Both the position numbers and the translations under genes were made by a program. Of a DNA stretch of 40,489 nucleotides, positions 15,943-24,418 are shown piece by piece. Under the pieces are notes generated by a model that was given only the letters and a program-made list of their open reading frames with translations, was not told where the DNA came from and did not search any database. The stretch comes from JAYPUG01 sp038117265 (GTDB taxonomy: Bacteria > Pseudomonadota > Alphaproteobacteria > UBA6615), in assembly GCA_038117265.1 (NCBI GenBank), contig JAYOFO010000016.1:1-40489 (forward strand), in the 5' to 3' direction. How positions within the stretch are numbered: position 1 is the first letter of the stretch; each line of letters starts with the position of its first letter.

Positions 15943-16976
15943 GACATCACCAGCGCCGCACGCCCGGTCACCAGCCCCTGGTCGAGCCGGGCGTGTACCG
16001 TCTCGGCTTCCTCCAGCGGGTAGGTCTCGGTCACCAGCGGCCAGACATCGCCGCGGGCGCACAGCTCGAGCGATTCGATCACCTGCTGGCGGCTGCAGTA
16101 GCGGCTGCCCATGAGCTCGAGCTCTTTGGCGAGCATCTGCGGCGCCGGCGCCATGAAGGGCTGGCCGGCCCCGCCCAGCGTGACGAAACGCCCACCGATG
16201 CCGAGACTGCCGACGGCCTGTTCCTGGGTCGACTGGGTCGAGACATAGTCGATCGCCACGTCGACGCCCGCCCCCTTGGTCAGCTCCATGATCTCATCGA
16301 CCACCCGGTCGTTCGACGCATCGACGATCATGTCGGCGCCGAGGTCCTGGCAGACCTTCAGCTTGTCGGCCATCACGTCCACCGCGATCACCGTCGCGTG
16401 GGCCCACTTCGCCATCATGACCTGGTGGACACCGAGACCGCCGCCGGCACCGAATACCGCCACGGTATCGGTCGGCGCGACGCGCGCGCGCGACAGCACC
16501 TTGTAGGGCGTTGCGATCGCGTCCGAGATCACGCCCACATCCGCCGGCTTGCCCTTCCAGTCCATCCCCTCGGGAAGCTTGATGAAGTTGCGGACCGGCA
16601 GCTTGATGTACTCGGCATATCCGCCGTTGATCTGGCGCCCGATGTAACCGGCATTCACGGTCGAGATCGGATCGCGCCCGAGCCGAGTCCACTTGTCCTC
16701 GCCGTCCATCAGATAGAAGTACGACGTCACCGCATCGCCGACCTTCAGGCCGCCGGTGTCGCCGCCGCTTCCGACCTCGACGATTTCGCCGGTGATCTCG
16801 TGACCGATGATGATGGGAAACTCTGCCGCCGCGCGCCCGGCGCGCACATGGTGAATGGTCAGGCCCGCACCGCAGGCGAGCACCTTCGCGACCGCCTCGC
16901 CCGGGCCGGGCTTGGGATCGGGAACCTCCTCCAACGAGAAGGGTTGACCGGCTTTGTGCAGCACTTGCGCTTTCAT
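15939..16976 (-). CDS. Medium-chain (zinc-type) alcohol dehydrogenase family protein
   Basis: This 345-residue MDR-family enzyme has the GroES-like N-terminal domain (CGAGLTIHHVRAG with the first zinc Cys, then IIGHEITGEIVEVGSGG with the His-Glu pair) and a Rossmann domain with VAVFGAGGGLGVHQVMMAKW for NAD(P). The lobe that normally carries four structural-zinc cysteines has none here (residues about 85-115), so a structural zinc is unlikely. It probably oxidises an alcohol or reduces an aldehyde in the surrounding catabolic set. GGAGG precedes the ATG at 16976. It is convergent with, and overlaps, the FAH gene by four bases. Confidence 0.9.
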   Translation of the reverse strand: MKAQVLHKAGQPFSLEEVPDPKPGPGEAVAKVLACGAGLTIHHVRAGRAAAEFPIIIGHEITGEIVEVGSGGDTGGLKVGDAVTSYFYLMDGEDKWTRLGRDPISTVNAGYIGRQINGGYAEYIKLPVRNFIKLPEGMDWKGKPADVGVISDAIATPYKVLSRARVAPTDTVAVFGAGGGLGVHQVMMAKWAHATVIAVDVMADKLKVCQDLGADMIVDASNDRVVDEIMELTKGAGVDVAIDYVSTQSTQEQAVGSLGIGGRFVTLGGAGQPFMAPAPQMLAKELELMGSRYCSRQQVIESLELCARGDVWPLVTETYPLEEAETVHARLDQGLVTGRAALVMS

Positions 16977-17079
16977 CGTGTTCCTCCCTTGAACGGACCT
17001 ACGCGGGTATCCGAACCGCTGGCCCGTGGCAAGTCCTGTTTCGCTTGCGCGACGGCAAACCATCTGGCACGCAGAGCGA

Positions 17080-17736
17080 ATGGGGAGATTCGTAATCGGC
17101 AGGCTGTTCGGCTGGCCGGAATTCGCCGAGGATGGTGAGGATGTGTGGCTGATTCACGTGGATGAGCCGGCCTTCCTGCTGCGCGTCGTGCATCGCCCCG
17201 AAGACCTGCTCCCGTCGGGCGATCTCGCGGACATGTACTTCCCCCTCATCGGAGACAATCGTTACGCCGTCGGGAACCTCGTCTTCATCGAACCGCGGCC
17301 GGCGGACCCGCAGGACCTGGCCCGGCAGATCTCCAATGCCATCGAGGCCATTCACGAAGAAGAGGTCGCACAGCGCCTCGCACTCGCGGCGCGTCCCTTC
17401 GCTCCGTCATCGATGGAAGTGCAGCGCGAGGACATCCCGGTCGGTTTCGTCGCAGGTGTCTTGTACGATTCGGACCAGGGCCTGACCGACGATGTGCCTT
17501 GGTTGGTCCATCTTGGGCCCCCGCCGTTCGCCTTGCGCATGTGCGACCTCAATGACGAGGATCTCGAGCCCGACGACATCTGGGCGAATGTCGGCGACGG
17601 CTACGCGCTCGCCCACCTGCTTTGGCTTTCGAGCATGGCGAGTGACCGGGACGACATCCGATTGATCGCCGAGACGGCCGCCGATGTCGTCGGTGATGCG
17701 ATCGAAACGCTGATGCCCGACCTCTTGTCGGACTGA
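17080..17736 (+). CDS. Unknown protein with two internal repeats
   Basis: I do not recognise this 218-residue acidic, soluble protein. It appears to be a tandem duplication: residues about 22-95 (VWLIHVDEPAFLLRVV, then IGDNRYAVGNLVFIE, then LARQISNAIEAI) align with about 140-215 (PWLVHLGPPPFALRM, then VGDGYALAHLLWLSS, then IAETAADVVGDAIETL). There is no signal peptide or membrane segment. The ATG at 17080 gives MGRFVIGRLFG; an in-frame GTG at 17026 is possible, and neither has a strong ribosome site. Its stop lies six bases from the ancestral stop of the convergent broken kinase gene. Confidence 0.72.
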   Translation: MGRFVIGRLFGWPEFAEDGEDVWLIHVDEPAFLLRVVHRPEDLLPSGDLADMYFPLIGDNRYAVGNLVFIEPRPADPQDLARQISNAIEAIHEEEVAQRLALAARPFAPSSMEVQREDIPVGFVAGVLYDSDQGLTDDVPWLVHLGPPPFALRMCDLNDEDLEPDDIWANVGDGYALAHLLWLSSMASDRDDIRLIAETAADVVGDAIETLMPDLLSD

Positions 17737-17742
17737 TCCGCG

Positions 17743-19703
17743 CTAGATGCCCGAGGCCATGAGTTCGGGAATCCGCGCCTTGAAGACCGCGATCGTCTTG
17801 TCGACCACATCGGGCAGATCCTTGGCGAGCGCGGAGGCCTGGCTGACATCGTCCTCGCGGCAGGCTTTCTCGATCGCCCGCGCATGCTCGCAGACCAGCA
17901 TGGCGCCGTAGCTGCCAAGTTGCTGCCCATGTCGTGCACTTCCTTGCGCATCTTCTCGAGATCGCCCTCGGCGCTGGCCGCGGAAATCAACGCCATTGTC
18001 GCCGGGGTTTCCGCCAGGGTCATCGAGAGCATGGTCGCCAGGGCGTCCTGACCGATCGTTTCCTGCAACTGCTCGATCACGTTGAGATCGAGACAGTCAT
18101 CTTCATCGGGGCCATCCGCCCCACCCGCGCCGGCATCCTTTGCGGGCGCCACCGTACCCGCCTTCGAGATCGCCTCGATCAGTTTCTTCTGGTCGATCGG
18201 CTTGGGCAGGTAGCCGTTCATTCCCGCCGCCAGGCACTTGTCGCGGTCGCCCATCAGCGCATTGGCCGTCATGGCGATGATGTAGATGTTCGCCTGGTCC
18301 GGGTCGGCCAGCTGACGGATGCGGCGTGTTGCCTCGAGCCCATCCATCTCCAGCATCTGGATGTCCATGAGAACCAGATCGAACAGCCGGCTCTGTACGG
18401 CGTCGACGGCCTCGACCCTATCCGCAGCCACTTCGATGGTATGCCCGGCTTTCTGCAGGATCGCGGATGCCAACATCTGGTTCACCGCGTTGTCTTCGAC
18501 CAGAAGAATGCGCATGGCTTGGACCTCGATTTTGTCATCCGGCTTACGCACGGATGCTTCACTTGTTGCGGGTTTGCGGGATGTCTTCTCGACGCCGCCG
18601 ATGCAAACCTCGGCGATGGTGTCCATCAGGAACGACGGACGTACGGGTTTGATGACCTTTCCGTCGAACTCGGGCTTGCCGTCACGGCGTCCGGCGATGC
18701 TGGTGGCCACGATGATCTTCGTGCGGCTAAGTGCCGGGTTCGCGCGAATCCTGAGCCCTAAATCGTGACCACTCATATTCGGCATCGCCTCGTCGAGCAG
18801 GACGAGGTCGTACGGCGTGCCGTCACGCACGGCGAATTCGAGCGCCTTCAACCCCTCCTCGGCGCCCGATGCGCTGTCGACGTGCATGCCCCAGGATTCC
18901 AGCTGTCGCTCGAAGACTTCGCGGTTCACCGCGTTGTCGTCGACAACGAGCACCCGGAGACTGTCGAGCTGGATGGTCGGCATTCGCACGTCGCGATTCT
19001 TCTGCTCCACGACCTCGAACGGTATCTCGAACCAGAAATTGCTTCCCGCACCCAACTCGCTCTCGACGCCGATCTCGCCGCCCATCAGTTCGGTGAGTTC
19101 CTTGCATATGGCCAGGCCGAGCCCCGTTCCGCCGAACTTGCGCGTCGTCGATGAATCCGCCTGGGTGAAGCGCGAGAACAGCTTCGACCAGCCCTCGTTC
19201 ATCGTGTGCAGCCGGCCATCGCTGCCGGCCATGCCCAGAAGGTCGTTGGAGAGCTCGAAGGACCTCTGGAAGCGCTTTTGCGAGCGCGTCACATCGCGCA
19301 GCGCCTCTTCCTTGCGGCGCTGGTCGGTGATGTCGTGGAACCGGGTGACAAAACCATCTTCGATCGGACGGCCATGGACCTCGAGTATGCCGCCATCCGG
19401 CCCGTACCGAATGAGGGAATACGGCTTACGTTCCGACAGCATGTCCATGTAGTGGCGGACATGCTGCTCGACATCTCCGGACCCGTAGTCGCCGCGCTCC
19501 GCCGCAAAGCGTACGAACTCCTCCCAGCTTCGGCCTGGGGCGACAAGTTCTGCGGGAACATCAAGGAGTTCGGCCGCCTGCGCGTTCGCCGTAACGACGA
19601 GAAAGGCGGAATCATAGACGATGACGCCACCGCCGAGCGTATCCAGAACGCTGCGTAGCGTTCCGGTGCCATTCGCCGGCGACCCCGTCGATATGCCGTC
19701 CAT
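17743..19703 (-). pseudogene. Hybrid histidine kinase gene lacking its kinase core, with a frameshifted HPt domain
   Basis: In order the frame encodes a PAS-7-type sensor (residues about 15-140), the start of a second PAS (SDGRLHTMNEGWSKL), an abrupt join into the G2 end of a HATPase domain (FTQADSSTTRKFGGTGLGLAI), receiver 1 (LVVDDNAVNRE, LVLLDEAMPNMSG, VIKPVRP), receiver 2 (LLVEDNAVNQ, LVLMDIQMLEMDG, YLPKPID) and an HPt domain with EVHDMGSNL. The DHp helix with phospho-His and the N and G1 boxes are missing, so it cannot autophosphorylate. Near 17915 one G seems lost; restoring it gives SYGAMLVCEHARAIEKAC and a natural stop at 17743. The uncorrected frame runs on antisense into the neighbouring gene. 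The ATG at 19703 is chosen. Confidence 0.85.
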
Positions 19704-19872
19704 CGCAGACACCCAGCATCTTGCCCGGCCTGAACCGATCCGTGCACCACGCCTAGCCGGATGCACGTTCCCGTTCCGAAGTCTGGGACGTTATGGCGCG
19801 GCCCTCAACAAATGGTTAACGAGGGGCTGAAAGGAGCGGTATTCCGGCACTCTTGGGAAGTCGTGACGGCCG

Positions 19873-20706
19873 CTACCCGTGCTGCACGATCCAGTCGGAC
19901 AACCGCGAGATCCACGGCCCGTCGGGATTTCCGCACGCGTGAGACGCCTCCAGGTGATCGCAACCTGCGAACTCCAGGACCTCGCAACTACCACCTGATT
20001 TTTCAATAGTTTGCGCCATATTCTTTGCCTGAACAATAAGGTGCGGGAAATCCGTGTCTCCCCAGGAAATCAGGAATGGCGGTGTACGCGCGATCATGTG
20101 CAGCGGGCTCGCGTCCCGGTCGTTCGCCGCATCGTCGCCGAGGAATCGCGGCCGCATGGGCATGCCGTTGCCTTCGGTGAAATCGTAAACGCCCGAGACG
20201 GGCACCGCACCGCGAATCACATTCAAGGGAACGCCGTGGCGCGCCTGCCAGTCGACGCGAACCGACAACCATGTCGCCAGATGGCCGCCCGCGGAGTGTC
20301 CGCCGACGTAGATGCGATCCGGGTCTCCGCCGTACGCGGAGATGTTCGCGTGTACCCAGGCGACCGCCGCGGCGGCGTCTTCGGCCAGTGTCGGCCACGC
20401 CACCGCCGGCGCGAGCCGGTAGCCCATGCTGACGAACGTGATACCCTGGCCGTTCAGGGCGGGCGCCATGAAGGCCATCCACTCCTTGTACCCGTTGGTC
20501 CAGCCGCCGCCATGCATGAAGGCGACGACCGCGCCATTGGGGTTCGACACCGGAAAAACGGCAACCTCCTGGTACGGATCGTCACCGTATGCGAACGTCA
20601 GCCCGTCGATTCCGACCGACAATTCCTGCACACGGGCGTGGTTCCGCGCGCCGAGTTCCGAGAACGGCTCCTGGGCCGGATAGGAATCGTAGGATCGCAA
20701 TGCCAT
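19873..20706 (-). CDS. Alpha/beta hydrolase, arylformamidase (kynurenine formamidase)-like
   Basis: This 277-residue alpha/beta hydrolase has the oxyanion motif MHGGGW near residue 65, the nucleophile Ser138 in GGHSAGGHLA, an acid in SWGDTDFPH (about 217-219) and a His in GCDHLEASH (251 or 256). Sequence and length suit the kynurenine formamidase/BD-FAE group, which hydrolyses N-formyl amides and esters. Its ATG at 20706 overlaps the stop of the NicX-like gene by one base (TGATG), with GGGAGG upstream, so both are made together. NicX produces N-formylmaleamate, which a deformylase must then hydrolyse; acting as that deformylase is a reasonable inference, though known NicD is a different branch of the fold. 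Confidence 0.85.
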   Translation of the reverse strand: MALRSYDSYPAQEPFSELGARNHARVQELSVGIDGLTFAYGDDPYQEVAVFPVSNPNGAVVAFMHGGGWTNGYKEWMAFMAPALNGQGITFVSMGYRLAPAVAWPTLAEDAAAAVAWVHANISAYGGDPDRIYVGGHSAGGHLATWLSVRVDWQARHGVPLNVIRGAVPVSGVYDFTEGNGMPMRPRFLGDDAANDRDASPLHMIARTPPFLISWGDTDFPHLIVQAKNMAQTIEKSGGSCEVLEFAGCDHLEASHACGNPDGPWISRLSDWIVQHG

Positions 20707-21788
20707 CAGCGTGCCTCCCGCTCGACGATCATCCGCTCGTCGACGAACTTGCCGCGCTCGATGATCACGTCGTTGTCGAGGACCACCGTGCAGTCGCGCA
20801 TGGGAACGTCGTAATGCCCCTTTGTCTTGCGGGTGCCGCCGCCCTGCGTGTTGGGCCCGGTCGAGAACAGGAAGTTCCCGGGAAACACCCGGGCGGCGGC
20901 GTGCGCGCGCTCGGGAGAATCGCCGTTGAGCGCGATGTTGTACCAGCGCGACTGGGGGTTGAGGCCCCATCCCAGATGCGACACGGCGAAGGGATCGATA
21001 TCGTCCTCCGACGCCTTGTTGTCGTCGAGCCAGTCCTGCATCAGCTTGGCGTCGAGCCCGCCCTCGATCTTGCGGATGAAGCCGTCGCGGACCTCCATGC
21101 GCACCTCGTCGTGCACGTACCGGCAATAGGGCAGGATGATTATATCGCCCGGTGCCAGGACCACGGTGCCGTTGGCGGTGCCCTCGTTGGGGAAGGTGTG
21201 GATCAGCCCCACCCCCCAATGGTCGAAATGCCCCGGCTCGTCCGAGAATCCCCACTGGCTCATCACCGGGTATTCGCCGCACGAATAGGTCAGGTCGGTC
21301 CCGGAATCGCTCAGGACGCGCACCTCCTTGGTCTGCTGGTAGCGGGCCTCGGAGTATTTCACGGCCTCCTTCAGGCCCTTGGGCGCGAGCAGGAGTTCCA
21401 GGTCGTCGGGCGAGTCGATGATCATCAGGAAGCGCGTCCCGGTCGCCATCACCTCGCGCAGCCAGCTCGTGAATAGCGGGATGTGCAGCGCGACCACGAT
21501 ATCGGCGGCCTTCAGCGCATCCATCAGACCCTTGGTCCGGCCGATCGTGTCGACCCCGACCTTGGTCCAGGACGGGATCATGTTCACGCGCATCTCGTAG
21601 GCATCGACCCCCAGCTCGTCGGCCGCGGCGAACGCCGCCTGGACATATTCGGGCCGCGACGTCAGGTCCGAGAGCAGGACCATGGTCTCGCCCTGCGTCA
21701 CCTTCGACATGTTGAACTGCTTGACGAACAACCCCGTCAGCTTGCCCGGGTTCATCTCCTGGAACCGCACTCCGCCCGGTATGCGCAT
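20706..21788 (-). CDS. NicX-like 2,5-dihydroxypyridine 5,6-dioxygenase family protein (M29-like fold)
   Basis: This 360-residue protein belongs to the M29-peptidase-like family that includes NicX, an Fe(II) dioxygenase opening 2,5-dihydroxypyridine. Candidate iron ligands are His271 in VSHLGWGLN, and His325 and Asp327 in GHYDVPMRD; NicX is reported to use two His and one Asp in matching contexts. Other conserved parts are GTDLTYSCGEYPV and the PNEGTANGTVVL stretch. The start at 21788 has GGAGG at a good distance. It is the promoter-proximal gene of a coupled pair with the formamidase-like hydrolase. Some relatives are annotated as leucyl aminopeptidases; the His-x-Asp and the partner gene favour the oxygenase reading, but the substrate is unproven. 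Confidence 0.82.
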   Translation of the reverse strand: MRIPGGVRFQEMNPGKLTGLFVKQFNMSKVTQGETMVLLSDLTSRPEYVQAAFAAADELGVDAYEMRVNMIPSWTKVGVDTIGRTKGLMDALKAADIVVALHIPLFTSWLREVMATGTRFLMIIDSPDDLELLLAPKGLKEAVKYSEARYQQTKEVRVLSDSGTDLTYSCGEYPVMSQWGFSDEPGHFDHWGVGLIHTFPNEGTANGTVVLAPGDIIILPYCRYVHDEVRMEVRDGFIRKIEGGLDAKLMQDWLDDNKASEDDIDPFAVSHLGWGLNPQSRWYNIALNGDSPERAHAAARVFPGNFLFSTGPNTQGGGTRKTKGHYDVPMRDCTVVLDNDVIIERGKFVDERMIVEREAR

Positions 21789-21961
21789 GATTTCGCCTCC
21801 CTGCCTGTCGCACTTCTTCGCAGCCGGCATGCTAGCCGATACGCCCCCCACGGGCGAGCCGCCCGACGTCGCGGCCCGGGGCGCAATTCACCGAGACATC
21901 CGTTGCCCGGTGTGGTTCCATATTTTCCGATAATCAAATTCGGTTCAGGGGGGTAACGACC
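21789..21961. promoter_or_regulatory. Divergent promoter region between the NicX-like and C-C hydrolase-like genes
   Basis: The 173-base gap separates two divergent catabolic genes. Bases 21920-21943 are notably AT-rich (CATATTTTCCGATAATCAAATT) compared with their surroundings and sit just upstream of the AGGGGGG ribosome site of the plus-strand gene, so a promoter here is likely. No clear -35/-10 pair with normal spacing or obvious operator was identified. No regulator gene is adjacent. Confidence 0.5.
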
Positions 21962-23200
21962 ATGATGCGGGCTTTCACCGAGCAAAAAATGAAGCGCTTC
22001 GCCGAGCAGCGCTGGATTCTCGACGCGATCATCTCGTCCGTCGGGATGGAGTGGGACCAGCCAAGGCTGGGCTACACCATGTACCCGTGCGGCCCCGATG
22101 CAATCGGCGATTTCCGCACCGTCGGCATGCGCACCAAGAAGTTTGCCGACATGCATCGCGAGTTCGCCGGCGCGGCACGCCGGCGCGAGATCAAGGCCAA
22201 GGCGTTCGAGGCGCAGGAACGCTTCGTCTCGGCGCGCGAAAGCTACTTCATCGCCTCGCTGCTCTACTCCGCCGCGCGCTGGCCGATCTTCGAGGCCAAC
22301 GACCTGCACAAGGACTACAACCAGCGCATGGTCGACTGCTACGACAAGTATATCGAGTATGCGCCGCGGCCCATCGAGCGGGTCGAAATTCCCTTCCAGG
22401 GCGGCGTCCTGCCCGGGTTCCTTGCCCTGCCCCATGCGCCGAAGGACGGCGAGAAGTTCCCCTGCGCCATCGGCATCGACGGGATGGACGGATCCAAAGA
22501 AATCATGTGTTCGATGTATGGCGACAAGATGCTCGAGCGCGGCATGGCGAGCTTCGTCTATGACGGGCCGGGCCAGGGCGAGTGCCCCGTCAACGGCGTC
22601 TACGTCACCAAGGACAACCACATGGCCGCCGCCGAGGCGGTGTACGACTGGCTGAGCCAGCACCCGGCAATCGACAAGGACCGGCTGGTGATCTTCGGCA
22701 TCAGCTTCGGCTCGTTCTTCGGGGCGCAGGCCGCGGCCGCGCTGGGCGACAAGGTGAAGGGCGCGGCCCTGTCCTTCGTCTGCCACGAACCCGGCTGCTA
22801 CACGATCTTCAACATGGCCGCGCCGACCTTCAAGCTGCGCTTCATGTTCATGGCCGACTATGACGACGAAGCGGAATTCGACAAGTTCATCAGCGAGTTC
22901 TCGCTCGACCCCATCGTCGACCGGATCAAGTGCCCGGTTCTCGTTCAGGCGGGCCGGGACGAGGAGCTGAGCCCGATCGAATGTTCCGAGGACTTCGTCT
23001 CGAAGCTGTCGGTGCCCAAGAAGCTGGTCTTCTACGAAGGCGAGCGCCACGCCATCGGCGGCGGATCGGCCGCTTATCTGGGCGAGAACTGGTACACAAT
23101 GCTCGCCGACTGGTGCCTCGACCGGGTGAACGACAAGCCCGCACCCAACGAGTCGGTGCTGATCAACTCGCTCGGCCAGGCCGAGGTCACGCCCTACTGA
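21962..23200 (+). CDS. Alpha/beta hydrolase, 2,6-dihydroxypseudooxynicotine hydrolase-like
   Basis: This 412-residue protein has a long helical N-terminal cap (residues 1-140) and a C-terminal alpha/beta hydrolase domain. Likely triad residues are Ser248 in IFGISFGSFFG, Asp333 in QAGRDEELSP and His363 in YEGERHAIGGG; DGPGQGE near residue 201 is a family hallmark. Layout and motifs match the group containing the C-C hydrolase of bacterial nicotine breakdown (DHPONH) and related esterases. AGGGGGG precedes the ATG. It diverges from the NicX-like operon, and a second, more distant paralogue lies at 31579-32787. The reaction is inferred from the family only. Confidence 0.87.
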   Translation: MMRAFTEQKMKRFAEQRWILDAIISSVGMEWDQPRLGYTMYPCGPDAIGDFRTVGMRTKKFADMHREFAGAARRREIKAKAFEAQERFVSARESYFIASLLYSAARWPIFEANDLHKDYNQRMVDCYDKYIEYAPRPIERVEIPFQGGVLPGFLALPHAPKDGEKFPCAIGIDGMDGSKEIMCSMYGDKMLERGMASFVYDGPGQGECPVNGVYVTKDNHMAAAEAVYDWLSQHPAIDKDRLVIFGISFGSFFGAQAAAALGDKVKGAALSFVCHEPGCYTIFNMAAPTFKLRFMFMADYDDEAEFDKFISEFSLDPIVDRIKCPVLVQAGRDEELSPIECSEDFVSKLSVPKKLVFYEGERHAIGGGSAAYLGENWYTMLADWCLDRVNDKPAPNESVLINSLGQAEVTPY

Positions 23201-23203
23201 CGC

Positions 23204-24295
23204 CTACTGCGCAGCGGTGGTCGCCCGGAATTTCCCCGAGAATTCCGGCGCCACCTGCGTGGCAAAGCGCTTCAGCGTGTCGTGGCGCAGTTCGCGCGGA
23301 ATGCCCACCGTCGCGGGATGCACCATGATGTGGTTGAAGCCGATGTCGCGCAGCCGCTCGACCTGCCGGCCGACCGTTTCGGCGCTGCCGACGAAGTTGT
23401 GGGCGGAGAACTTGTCGATGTTCTCGGGCTTCGACAGGGCCAGCAGGTTTCCGAAGTACCTGTTGAACTGCTCGTAGCCCTTGATGCCGGTCCACGGCGT
23501 GCTGTCGGCCTCGTAGTGCTTGCTCTGCAGGCGAAAAAACTCCGACAGGTGCGTGCGGGCCAGCGCAAGCGCCTCGTCGTCGGTGTCGGCCATGATGCAG
23601 TGGGCGACGACCGGCCGCCGCCCCGCATCTCGGAACCCGGCACTGTCGGCCCCCGCGTTCCAGTTCTCCATGATCTTCTCGAGGATGTGGAACGGGAACT
23701 GGCAGATGTTGAGCGGCGCGACCCCCATTTCGCCGCTCAGACGCGCGCTTTCCGGGCTACCGATCGCCCCGAACAGGTGCACGCGGTCGGCCTTGGGCTC
23801 CGGCCGGATGCCGACCGTGCGGCCGATCCGGAAATGTTCGCCCTGATAGGCAAAGGGCTCGCCCGACAGGCCGAGCCGCAGGATGTTGAGGCATTCGCGC
23901 AGGCGGCCCCGTGCATCCTCCATGTTGATGTCGAAGGCGTCGTATTCCATCTTCGCCGTGCCGCGACCGACGCCGATATACAATTCGCCCTCGGTCAGGT
24001 TGCTGAGCATCGCGATCTCGCCCAGCAGCCGAAGCGGGTGATACCAGGGCGCAACGAGGACCGAGCTGCCGAAGCTCAGCCCCGGGCAGTGGGCCGCGAT
24101 ATGCGCCATGAACAGCAGCGGGCTGGGGGTCGGGAAATAGTCCGAGAAGTGATGTTCGAGCATCCAGGCGCTGTCATAGCCCAGCGACTGGCCGATCCGG
24201 CAGTCGGCGATGACCTCCTGATAGAGGGCGCCGTCGCTCATCCCGCGCGTGCCCACCGGCGCGACGACGAAGCCGAAGTTCAGATCCGTTGCCAT
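23204..24295 (-). CDS. LLM-class flavin-dependent oxidoreductase
   Basis: This 363-residue luciferase-like (TIM barrel) protein starts LNFGFVVAPVGTRG and has YDSAWMLEHHFSDYFPTPSPLLF, the SFGSSVLVAPWYHPLRLLGEIAML stretch, GVGRGTAKMEYDAF, and a C-terminal GSAETVGRQVERLRDIGFNHIMVH block. Members use reduced FMN supplied by a partner reductase, or F420 in some cases, to oxygenate organic substrates. No flavin reductase gene is in the window. GGGGGAAG precedes the ATG at 24295. It is convergent with the C-C hydrolase-like gene with a three-base gap, and divergent from the esterase at 24419. It probably oxygenates an intermediate of the same pathway; the substrate is unknown. Confidence 0.92.
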   Translation of the reverse strand: MATDLNFGFVVAPVGTRGMSDGALYQEVIADCRIGQSLGYDSAWMLEHHFSDYFPTPSPLLFMAHIAAHCPGLSFGSSVLVAPWYHPLRLLGEIAMLSNLTEGELYIGVGRGTAKMEYDAFDINMEDARGRLRECLNILRLGLSGEPFAYQGEHFRIGRTVGIRPEPKADRVHLFGAIGSPESARLSGEMGVAPLNICQFPFHILEKIMENWNAGADSAGFRDAGRRPVVAHCIMADTDDEALALARTHLSEFFRLQSKHYEADSTPWTGIKGYEQFNRYFGNLLALSKPENIDKFSAHNFVGSAETVGRQVERLRDIGFNHIMVHPATVGIPRELRHDTLKRFATQVAPEFSGKFRATTAAQ

Positions 24296-24418
24296 GGTGG
24301 CTTCCCCCGCTTGTTTCGAAAGAGCTTAGCATCGGCCATTGCGGGCGACCAATCCCGGCCCCGTTGACGGCGGGGGTCCGCGCCGCGTTCAATTGGGCAA
24401 CGAAAAGGGGGAGCCGCC

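Noticed and set aside
20706..21788. Calling the NicX-like protein a leucyl aminopeptidase
   Set aside because: Its His and His-x-Asp pattern matches the NicX dioxygenase ligands better, and the coupled formamidase-like gene supports ring cleavage; peptidase activity is not excluded.
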